Source: an uncultured Prevotellaceae bacterium (GTDB lineage: Bacteria; Bacteroidota; Bacteroidia; Bacteroidales; Bacteroidaceae). Taken from it: a stretch of 64,000 nt of DNA. The DNA lies in the NCBI GenBank assembly GCA_947168395.1, contig CAMVLT010000015.1, positions 1 through 64,000 on the forward strand, read 5' to 3'. The number at the start of each line of letters is the position of its first letter. The first letter of the stretch is position 1. Under the pieces are notes generated by a model. That model was given only the letters and a program-made list of their open reading frames with translations, ran no database searches and was not told where the DNA came from. The position numbers were made by a program, and so were the translations under genes. This document shows, in pieces, positions 57,223 through 64,000 of the stretch.

Positions 57223-58632
57223 ATGAAAACAGTGTACATATTCATAATCGGTGTTCTGCTGGGTGCCTGCAGTCAGTCACGGCAGGAGGCAGATACACAG
57301 ACGGCAGCAGGTTGTCTGGAGGAAGCGGAGGCTGCCTTGGCCAACGACAGCATCCGGCAGGGTGAGACTTTATTGCGAAAAACCATCCAGTTGTCGGAAG
57401 AGTCGGAGGATTGGCACACCAATTATATCGCGTACCAGCGATTGGCCGAAGCCTTGTCGCAGAGCAACCCTGAGGAGGCCCTTCGGCTGATGAAGAAAGC
57501 CCTAAGCGTCTATGAGCAGCATCCCGACGATGAGCAAAACCGCGTCATCCTGCTCGACTATGCTGGCACTTACGCCGCACAAGTGGCATACGCCACAGAG
57601 GGCACATTCGACGAGGCACTCGACTTCATCCGTCGGGCCTACGACATTGCAGAGAAAAACCAGATGACCGACCTGATGTGCCAGACGCTCACCAGCCTTG
57701 CCAACATCGCGTGGGCAAAGGAAGACTATCGCCAGGCCGTCGACTATGCCCGTCAGGCAAAAACCCTCATCCCTGAACAGGGAGGGGACGGGGGAGGGCC
57801 TACCGATTTGCTGCCAGCCACCCTCCAAGTGCTGGCCCGTAGCTACCTCAGCCTCAACATGCTCGACTCGGCAGAAACCATCTATCGGCAGCTGGAACCG
57901 GGCGACGATGTCCATCTGGCCTATATCGTACAGAGCAACCTCGCCAAGATTGCGCTCCGACGGTTGGGAGCCAAACAGGTAGAGGACGATGTGGATGAAG
58001 CCTTCGAACAAGTGGAGGACATCTACTATAAGGCCCTCGAACAGAAGGATGAGTACTATCAGGAGACGTTGCGTCAGGAGATGGAGAATCAGCAACTGGA
58101 ATACCGTTCACAGATGTATGCACGTACCATCCTTATTATACTAATAGCATCGCTCATCGTCATTGTGGCGATGGTGCTGGTGGTTCGCTACAGGATGCAG
58201 GCCCAACGTCAGGAGAAGCTTCAGCTCCAGCAGGAGGCTGCGCATCAGAAAACCCAGCTGCATCAGGCAAACGAAGTGGTGACATTCCTGCAGAACTTCA
58301 TCCTCGAACGTACGGAGGTGATGAAGAAACTCAACCAGAGCGGCGATTCGCTCATCACCCTCAACCAGCACGAATGGAGCGAGGTAGAACGCACGCTCAA
58401 CGCCATCGACAACAACCGCTTCGCCCATCTGCGTGAGCAATACCCCAATCTACAGGAGGACGACATCCGCCTGTGCATCCTCACCCGCCTCGGTCTCAGC
58501 AACCGCACCATCGGCAACATCTACTGCATCACCGTCTCAGCCGTCCAGCATCGCAAACTCAAGTTGAAGAAGGAGGTATTTGGAGAGAGCAATCCGGATG
58601 TCACGTTGGAACAGATACTCAAAAACAAATAA
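57223..58632 (+). CDS. Membrane-bound TPR protein with C-terminal HTH (transcriptional regulator)
   Basis: 469 residues from MKTVYIFIIGVLLGACSQSR (lipoprotein-type signal); ATG 57217 is also possible. TPR-like helices cover about 30-280, a membrane helix follows (TILIILIASLIVIVAMVLVV, about 300-320), then a coiled coil (QRQEKLQLQQEAAHQKTQLHQANE) and a C-terminal LuxR/AraC-like HTH (NLQEDDIRLCILTRLGLSNRTIGNIYCITVSAVQHRKLKLKKEVFG). This layout is that of Bacteroidota one-component regulators with an extracytoplasmic TPR sensor. A GC-rich palindromic element lies inside the TPR part. Confidence 0.8.
   Translation: MKTVYIFIIGVLLGACSQSRQEADTQTAAGCLEEAEAALANDSIRQGETLLRKTIQLSEESEDWHTNYIAYQRLAEALSQSNPEEALRLMKKALSVYEQHPDDEQNRVILLDYAGTYAAQVAYATEGTFDEALDFIRRAYDIAEKNQMTDLMCQTLTSLANIAWAKEDYRQAVDYARQAKTLIPEQGGDGGGPTDLLPATLQVLARSYLSLNMLDSAETIYRQLEPGDDVHLAYIVQSNLAKIALRRLGAKQVEDDVDEAFEQVEDIYYKALEQKDEYYQETLRQEMENQQLEYRSQMYARTILIILIASLIVIVAMVLVVRYRMQAQRQEKLQLQQEAAHQKTQLHQANEVVTFLQNFILERTEVMKKLNQSGDSLITLNQHEWSEVERTLNAIDNNRFAHLREQYPNLQEDDIRLCILTRLGLSNRTIGNIYCITVSAVQHRKLKLKKEVFGESNPDVTLEQILKNK
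57762..57801 (+). repeat. GC-rich palindromic element in the TPR-HTH regulator
   Basis: ACCCTCATCCCTG...CAGGGAGGGGA then CGGGGGAGGGCC; read in frame as TLIPEQGGDGGGP between two TPR helices. Confidence 0.7.
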
Positions 58633-58652
58633 TAACAAAAACAATAACAGCT

Positions 58653-60650
58653 ATGAAGAAACTATTATTCTTATTCACTATGATGCTCTCGCCAATGTTG
58701 GCAAGTGCCAAGACAGTGTCGGACGTTCAGATTGGAGGGTGCTTATCTGAAAAACGAGCGGAAGAGGCTCAGATAGTGCCGACAATTGTCCTGACAAAAG
58801 AGGGCAACGTCTTATCTGTACAATTGCTTAACTATGAAAGTAACTGTGGAACGACAGACTTCATCGTGACTCCCAATATTAGTTCCAACGAAGGTGAAAC
58901 TTGGTCTTTGACAGTCAATGTAGATCCCGTCATTCCCCAAGGGATGTGGTGCACATGTCCATTCAACGTGTCGTTCACAGTTCGTGACTTGGAACCAAAC
59001 AGCTTCTATTTGGACTGCTGGTGGTATAAAGGACAAGTGAAACTGACGGAGGGAGAGGCGTTGGTGTTGGATGGACAAGAAAGGGAGTATTATTACTATT
59101 ATCAGGGTAAGAGGATTCCTTTAACTCTGAATGAGAACAAGGTCGTTGTCAGCATTCCTAAAGAGTATGATGGCATAAGCAAAAGAATTCGTGCAAATCT
59201 CCCGGTTCTAAGTACGATTAAAGACGGGGTCTTCGACAGCTTTATTATTCCTCGGTCGGACTTTGAGAGGTTGACCTCACAAGACTTCTGGGAAGAAGAC
59301 GCCAAGTCTATGGTTCTGACTTCAAGTTATTATACAGAGGACAAGACGGAGGTCTTTGAGACTCCATACCTAAATGTAAGACTCAAGAAGGAAGAGGATG
59401 CAGATTTGCTGGCTTCCTATGCGGAGAGGTATGGACTCAAAATTGTTGGGAATAGTAATTATTTGCCATTGTGGTATATTTTGTATGTTACTCCGGGTAG
59501 TGAAAAAAGCCCATTGCAATGTGCGAATGAAATATTTGAAAGTGGAGAATTTACATCGGCAGTAGCAGACTTTGCTGAAGATGTAGATTTCGAGATAGGC
59601 ATTGCTTACCGTCCGTTCGTCGAGGATGGTAAGGTATGGAAGGTGGGAACCATTCCGACTGTTTCGGGTAATCCTGTTCAGGTGGTTGACTATTACTACT
59701 TCGATGGCGACACCATCGTAGGCGGAAAGACCTGCAAGCAGATGATGTGCCAGCGGTATGTCAGTCCTGATCACTCAAATGAATATTGGACGCCAACGCC
59801 TTCGCTGAGCAAAGTGGGAGCATGGTACGAAGAGGACAAGAAAGTGTACTTCTACGACGAGTCGAAACAGGCGATGGTGATGAAGTATGACTTCTCCCTC
59901 GCAGCCAACGATACCTTGCAGTTCTTGACGGATTGGTCTTCGCCTTTTATAATAGGCCCGAAACAGACAGGAGGAATAGAAGGTTTTAAAGGTGTTTATA
60001 GAGACATTCGGATGTGTGGAGATGAAGGCAAAAGTTACCATGATACTTTCTGGTTGGAAGGTGTCGGATGTATTCGTGGGCCGATTAGTAGTCCATGTAA
60101 TCCGATATTAGGTGATCCTAGGCCGGAGTTCCTGATGTCCTGTACCGTTGGCGATGAAGTCATCTACCTCATCGACTACTACGAGGACGGAGCCACCCCT
60201 GAGGCTGCCCGAAAACAGCGTATCGACTTCACCCATACCATCAAGATAAAGCCACAGTCGAGGACAACGAGAGGGGCTGAAGCCTCGTTATACGGTGAAT
60301 ACAACGAACAGCAACTTGGCATCAACCTCAATACGCTTGACGATGCCTATCAAGTAAGCATTACCGACGAAGCGGGCAAGGCCGTCTATGAGAAGACCGT
60401 CAATGCTGGCAACATCGTAGGTCTCAACATCGACATCTCCAACTATGCAGAAGGGCGTTACACCGTCACCGTGGAGAATAGCAACGAGTCCTTCACCGCC
60501 CAGTTTGATACGCAAACGACAAGCATAAGCCTCACCCCAGCCCTCTCCCATAGAGAGGGAGCCATATACAACCTCCAAGGCCAGCGAATCAGCTCCTTGC
60601 GGAAGGGACTGAACATCGTGAATGGACGGAAGGTGTTTGTAAAGGAATAG
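58653..60650 (+). CDS. Secreted protein with subtilase-propeptide-like and C-terminal sorting-like domains
   Basis: 665 residues from MKKLLFLFTMMLSPMLASAK (signal peptide). Residues about 240-310 (VRLKKEEDADLLASYAERYGLKIVGNSNYLPLWYILYVTPG) look like the N-terminal propeptide-type domain found before S8 peptidases in this phylum, but no catalytic domain follows. From AYRPFVEDGKVWKVG (about 320) to TTRGAEASLYGEYN the sequence closely matches the following BspA-like protein. The end YNLQGQRISSLRKGLNIVNGRKVFVK resembles C-terminal sorting/anchoring ends of Prevotella secreted proteins. It follows the regulator by 20 bases. Confidence 0.7.
   Translation: MKKLLFLFTMMLSPMLASAKTVSDVQIGGCLSEKRAEEAQIVPTIVLTKEGNVLSVQLLNYESNCGTTDFIVTPNISSNEGETWSLTVNVDPVIPQGMWCTCPFNVSFTVRDLEPNSFYLDCWWYKGQVKLTEGEALVLDGQEREYYYYYQGKRIPLTLNENKVVVSIPKEYDGISKRIRANLPVLSTIKDGVFDSFIIPRSDFERLTSQDFWEEDAKSMVLTSSYYTEDKTEVFETPYLNVRLKKEEDADLLASYAERYGLKIVGNSNYLPLWYILYVTPGSEKSPLQCANEIFESGEFTSAVADFAEDVDFEIGIAYRPFVEDGKVWKVGTIPTVSGNPVQVVDYYYFDGDTIVGGKTCKQMMCQRYVSPDHSNEYWTPTPSLSKVGAWYEEDKKVYFYDESKQAMVMKYDFSLAANDTLQFLTDWSSPFIIGPKQTGGIEGFKGVYRDIRMCGDEGKSYHDTFWLEGVGCIRGPISSPCNPILGDPRPEFLMSCTVGDEVIYLIDYYEDGATPEAARKQRIDFTHTIKIKPQSRTTRGAEASLYGEYNEQQLGINLNTLDDAYQVSITDEAGKAVYEKTVNAGNIVGLNIDISNYAEGRYTVTVENSNESFTAQFDTQTTSISLTPALSHREGAIYNLQGQRISSLRKGLNIVNGRKVFVKE
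60529..60563 (+). repeat. GC-rich palindromic element in the secreted protein gene
   Basis: GCCTCACCCCAGCC then CTCTCCC-ATA-GAGAGGGAG; read in frame as SLTPALSHREGA just before the C-terminal sorting-like end. Confidence 0.8.
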
Positions 60651-60702
60651 TTTGTCGTACTGAAACGTATGGAAACGTATGATTCAGGGGCTGAAGAAGT
60701 AG

Positions 60703-60710
60703 TATCTTTG
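60703..60710 (+). promoter_or_regulatory. Orphan -7 promoter box
   Basis: TATCTTTG with no gene in the next 470 bases; transcription from it would read into the tandem and inverted repeats. Confidence 0.4.
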
Positions 60711-60768
60711 TCATTGCAATAGGAACGCCGATTCGACACGCTCAAACTCTGAACGGCAGACGCCCGAA

Positions 60769-60834
60769 GTTTCCCCTACTGAAACCTGGAGTTTCCCCTA
60801 CTGAAACCCCAGGTTTCACCTACTGAAAGTCGGA
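60769..60834. repeat. Three 22-bp tandem repeats
   Basis: Units start at 60769, 60791 and 60813 with core GTTTCCCCTACTGAAACC; each has a small GTTTC/GAAAC stem. Confidence 0.9.
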
Positions 60835-60875
60835 GCCGCACCAGGGGAGCAACGAATCCAGCAGATTGTTACCGA

Positions 60876-60987
60876 TGACACATTGACACATTTGACACTA
60901 AATTCAGAAGAGTGCTCGCGTACCTGTGCGCATGCAGGTACGCATAACAATTTTACTAAATAATGTGTCAAATCTGTCATTGTGTCA
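60876..60987. repeat. Nested inverted repeat
   Basis: Outer arms 60876-60898 and 60965-60987 match at 21 of 23 positions. Inside them GCGTACCTG/CAGGTACGC (60918-60943) form a second, perfect 9-bp stem. Confidence 0.85.
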
Positions 60988-61004
60988 ATACCCCCATCGC
61001 CAAT

Positions 61005-61133
61005 TTTCCATAGGGTATTGTGGGGTGTTTTGTGTAACAGTCTGAATTGCAACAGTTTACGATTTTCTTGTATCTAAATATTTTCCATAGGTAACTGATA
61101 CAACTTTAGGAAAAAAGTCGTATCTTTGCACCG
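61005..61133 (+). promoter_or_regulatory. Upstream region shared with the TPR-HTH regulator (copy 2)
   Basis: Colinear with 57071-57199; TTTCCATAGG at 61005 and 61082 and TATCTTTGCACC at the end. Confidence 0.75.
61121..61128 (+). promoter_or_regulatory. -7 promoter box for the BspA-like gene
   Basis: TATCTTTG, 58 bases before the ATG at 61187. Confidence 0.65.
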
Positions 61134-61186
61134 AGATTGCGAAAGCAAAGTGTACATAAGTGTTGAGAATTAAAAAACAGACAGAT

Positions 61187-64000
61187 ATGAAACGTACATT
61201 ATTCTTTATGGCATGCGTGCTGGCAGCTTTGACTATGTCGGCACAGGAGAATCCCAACGACGTGACAGAGACTCGTAGTGACGAGATGTACTGCGATGGT
61301 ATGAGGTGGGTGTTTCGTGGCAGTTATACTGTAGAGAGTTATACCCTTGATGGATCGAAGGTTGTGAATGGTAAGACTTATGGTTTGCTTCACGTTCATA
61401 GTGATGGTTATGGAGCAAGGGGAACGGAAGCCTCTGTTTCTGATCCCTTCAACTACACCATTGGCATAAGGTACGAAGATGGACGCTTGTATGTTAACAT
61501 GGAAGACTATCTGGAACTGTTTACCCCTGGATATATATGGCGCACTATCGGAGATGGCAACAACCTGCCTTACGAGACAACGGAAGACGGCGAACTGGTG
61601 CTTTACGACTTCAGCAAGAATGTAGGCGACACCTATTGTCAGCTGACAGACGGTACCACGCTGACGGTGACTAAGACCGGCGTAATGAAAACAGAGGACG
61701 GAGTGACCCGCCGCCTGCTTACACTGAGCAATGGTTTGGAACTGATAGAGGGTATAGGCTGTACCAACTCACGCGGACTGATGCTGTTCTGGCTGAACAT
61801 CAGCCCCAACTACCATGATTACATTGGTACGTTTACATACTTTGGCAAGAAATTAGCTGACGGCACTTATAAAGCTATTCTGGCATACGACTTCGCAACA
61901 GTCGACAACCAGCGTATGGGAATCACCAACAAGATGCTGACCAAAGGCCGCCGTTGGGTGTACGACTACGACAATGGACAGATGAAGGGTACGCTGACCT
62001 ACTCTATTGAAGGCGACACCCTGCTGCATGCCTACCATCGTGCCAAGCTCTGCATGACGCTGGTAGATAGTGAGACTAACAAGGTGGTACGCTCTGGCTA
62101 TGTCGGTGCCTTCCATCAACTTAATGAATATTTGTGCTACCAGGCTGCAGGGAGCAACGAAGATGTGTTTCTTTATCGGTTTGCCTCAAATAAAGGTTAC
62201 TTTGAACGGAATGGCATCGCTCGCTATGTAGTCAATAAGGACGACATAGTGGTGAACGACAATACATACCATAGGCTCCTGCTGCTTAACTATGCTAATG
62301 GACAACTGCCATTAGACAAAGACAGTCTGTACTACTGGGTGGAAGGCATCGGCAGTTCTAAAGGGCTTCTCGAACAATGGAGCGGGGTACTGGCCGACAG
62401 CATACAGTTCGTGGCCTGCTACGATGGAGAAACTTGCATCTTTACCAACGACGACTTCTATAAAGACAGCGGTCAACTCTTAGAGTTCAGTACGGAGTTA
62501 CAGAAAGGACCATTATGGTATTTCGTTGATCTGTCTACGAAGACAGCCTCCGTATCCGGTTCGGAAAATTGCAAGTCGTTGAGTAGCATTGACATCCTGC
62601 CGTCGGTAGAATTATGGGGAATCAACTGCACGGTTGACAAGATTGCTGATTATGCTTTTAAAGGTCTGACGCGCCTTGAGTCCATTATCATTCCTGAAAG
62701 TGTGAAAGAAATCGGGCAGGATGCCTTCATGGACTGTACGCGCCTCACGTCCATCACCTTTCCTGATGGCTTGAGAGAAATAGGATACCAGTCCTTCAGA
62801 GACTGTACGCGCCTCACGTCCATCACCTTTCCTGAGGGCTTGAAAGAAATAGGGTATCAGGCCTTCAGAGGCTGTACGGGCATTACGTCGATTTCATGGC
62901 CGTCGAGTCTCGAAGTCATCGGACGTGCAAGTTTTGCCGAGTGTAATGGCTTGACCTCGGTCATTCTTCCTGAGGGTATTACTACCATCGGGAGGTGGGC
63001 TTTCGAGAAGTGTATCAATTTGAAGGTCGTAGATATTCCTGCCAGCGTAACAAGCATGGACCACAATGTGTTTGACTATTGTGAGAGTTTGGAGAATGTT
63101 TACTGCCGTCCACTCACGCCCCCGTATAATGGGCAGAGACTGTTCTACAATGCCAATCCAGATGCCACCCTCCATGTGCCCGCTGCCTCACTGCAAGTCT
63201 ATAAGGAAACTGCCCCGTGGTGTGACTTCAAGACCATTGTTCCAATTGAAACGCAGATGGCTTACCGCCCGTTCGTCGAGGAAGGTAAGGTGTGGAAAGT
63301 AGGAGCTGTCAACTCGGGGAATCCCGTACAATGGGTTGAGTATTACTACTTCGATGGAGATACCATCATTGATGGAAAGATCTGCAAGCAGATGATGTGC
63401 CAACGGTATATCAATCAGGAATTTGCCGAATCTAATTCCATTTCACAATCCCACTCCTCAAGCTATGTGGGAGCTTGGTATGAAGAGGACAAGAAAGTGT
63501 ATTTTTGTGACCCAACAAACAATCAGTTTAAGTTGAAGTACGACTTCTCCATCGATGCCAACGACACTCTACAGATAGATTATTTTTCATACGTGATTGG
63601 ACCGAGGAAGACAGGAGGGATAAGTGGCTTTAAGGGCGTATATAGAGATGTTTGGAAGTGTGGAGACGATGAACGTAATTACCGGTGTGCCCCTTGGCTG
63701 GAAGGTGTCGGAGGTGTTTACGCTCCCCCGACAACAAATGTCTTTAATGTTGAAATGGTAGACCCAAGTGGGTTCCTGATGTCATGTACCGTTGGTGATG
63801 AAGTCATCTATTTCAACGACGAATATGAGGATGGAGCTACACCTGACGCTGCCCGCAAACAACGTATTGACTTCACCCATACTGTCAAGATAAAACCACA
63901 GTCAAGGACGACAAGAGAAGCTGATGCGTCGCTATACGGTGAATACAACGACCAGCAACTTGGCATCAACCTCGACCCGCTTGACGACGCCTATCTGGTT
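61187..64000 (+). CDS. BspA-like leucine-rich-repeat surface protein (3' partial)
   Basis: At least 938 residues, open at the window end. Signal peptide MKRTLFFMACVLAALTMSAQ. Two related N-terminal beta modules (about 30-230 and 235-430; DGKVVNGKTYGLL, VGDTYCQLTDG) precede LRR_5 repeats at about 480-640 (LTSITFPDGLREIGYQSFRDCTR and copies), the BspA type used by Prevotella and Tannerella for binding host or microbial surfaces. From AYRPFVEEGKVWKVG (about 690) it parallels the preceding secreted protein and should end with the same C-terminal module. The start follows the promoter box by 58 bases. Confidence 0.85.
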   Translation, partial: MKRTLFFMACVLAALTMSAQENPNDVTETRSDEMYCDGMRWVFRGSYTVESYTLDGSKVVNGKTYGLLHVHSDGYGARGTEASVSDPFNYTIGIRYEDGRLYVNMEDYLELFTPGYIWRTIGDGNNLPYETTEDGELVLYDFSKNVGDTYCQLTDGTTLTVTKTGVMKTEDGVTRRLLTLSNGLELIEGIGCTNSRGLMLFWLNISPNYHDYIGTFTYFGKKLADGTYKAILAYDFATVDNQRMGITNKMLTKGRRWVYDYDNGQMKGTLTYSIEGDTLLHAYHRAKLCMTLVDSETNKVVRSGYVGAFHQLNEYLCYQAAGSNEDVFLYRFASNKGYFERNGIARYVVNKDDIVVNDNTYHRLLLLNYANGQLPLDKDSLYYWVEGIGSSKGLLEQWSGVLADSIQFVACYDGETCIFTNDDFYKDSGQLLEFSTELQKGPLWYFVDLSTKTASVSGSENCKSLSSIDILPSVELWGINCTVDKIADYAFKGLTRLESIIIPESVKEIGQDAFMDCTRLTSITFPDGLREIGYQSFRDCTRLTSITFPEGLKEIGYQAFRGCTGITSISWPSSLEVIGRASFAECNGLTSVILPEGITTIGRWAFEKCINLKVVDIPASVTSMDHNVFDYCESLENVYCRPLTPPYNGQRLFYNANPDATLHVPAASLQVYKETAPWCDFKTIVPIETQMAYRPFVEEGKVWKVGAVNSGNPVQWVEYYYFDGDTIIDGKICKQMMCQRYINQEFAESNSISQSHSSSYVGAWYEEDKKVYFCDPTNNQFKLKYDFSIDANDTLQIDYFSYVIGPRKTGGISGFKGVYRDVWKCGDDERNYRCAPWLEGVGGVYAPPTTNVFNVEMVDPSGFLMSCTVGDEVIYFNDEYEDGATPDAARKQRIDFTHTVKIKPQSRTTREADASLYGEYNDQQLGINLDPLDDAYLV
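62732..62938 (+). repeat. 69-bp tandem repeats encoding leucine-rich repeats
   Basis: Units start at 62732, 62801 and 62870. The first two are almost identical at the DNA level, the third is diverged. Each encodes one 23-residue LRR_5 repeat. Confidence 0.85.

Larger units (their letters stand above)
60651..61186 (+). other. Repeat-rich intergenic region with orphan promoter
   Basis: 536 bp without a gene. It holds a TATCTTTG box at 60703, three 22-bp tandem repeats (60769-60834), a nested inverted repeat (60876-60987) and the promoter region of the BspA-like gene (61005-61133). Short minus-strand frames here are not credible. Confidence 0.6.

Noticed and set aside
58473..58652. Upstream start for the 665-residue secreted protein
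   Set aside because: The extra 60 codons overlap the regulator's C-terminus in another frame and would bury the clear signal peptide at 58653.
60769..60834. CRISPR-like array
   Set aside because: The 22-bp units are directly adjacent with no unique spacers, and no cas genes are near.

Overview
The window looks like a chromosomal segment of a Bacteroidota bacterium, most likely Prevotella or a close relative in Prevotellaceae. The evidence is the promoter boxes of the TAnnTTTG type without recognisable Shine-Dalgarno sites, the outer-membrane gene set (TamL-type BamA paralogue, LptC beside a FadL-like barrel), FecI-like sigma factors, a BspA-type leucine-rich repeat surface protein and a C-terminal 'NLQGQ-GLNIVNG' module typical of secreted proteins in this group. 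No rRNA, tRNA, CRISPR array, prophage or intact insertion sequence is visible.

Layout. 0-1.3 kb: the end of an Mrr-like nuclease and a VapB antitoxin followed by a truncated VapC toxin. 1.3-6 kb (minus): EcsC-like protein, TPR protein, peptide deformylase, RuvX, SPOR lipoprotein. 6.2-12.1 kb (plus): a YtxH/holin-X/small-protein trio, two glycosyltransferase-like genes, class 3 fructose-bisphosphatase and a Dcu C4-dicarboxylate carrier. 12.1-17.9 kb: WalJ-type hydrolase, a small lipoprotein, TamL, a SpoU methyltransferase and SufB without SufC or SufD. 17.9-19 kb is a gene-poor, repeat-rich stretch. 19-26 kb: DUF4468-like protein, endonuclease III, FadL-like barrel, LptC, a CNNM/CorC protein and a PpiD/SurA-like isomerase.

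26.2-38.6 kb (minus) is the most unusual part: five consecutive cassettes, each with an ECF sigma factor, an overlapping gene for a single-span membrane protein (probable anti-sigma) and one or two exported proteins of unknown function. The sigma/anti-sigma pairs fall into two matched sequence classes, and four of the five cassettes share a bipartite promoter-like motif in front of the sigma gene, which suggests parallel autoregulated envelope-sensing switches. A sixth, FecI/FecR-like set at 53.4-57 kb ends in an outer-membrane beta-barrel protein.

39-53.3 kb holds housekeeping genes: flavoprotein, YbjQ, HAD hydrolases, serA/serC, an OmpH-like protein, rny, zapA, rfbA, cobalamin-type ABC transport genes, a ZIP transporter and a CbiJ-CbiD fusion. 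57-64 kb encodes a membrane TPR-HTH regulator and two large secreted proteins, the last running off the window. The regulator and the BspA-like gene share a duplicated 129-bp upstream region.

A second theme is repeats that sit in or against genes. There are period-7 direct repeats of many different sequences, an A/T-rich inverted repeat that brackets the start codon of two unrelated exported-protein genes and encodes their signal-peptide cores, and at least eleven copies of a GC-rich palindromic element, most of them read in frame inside proteins.
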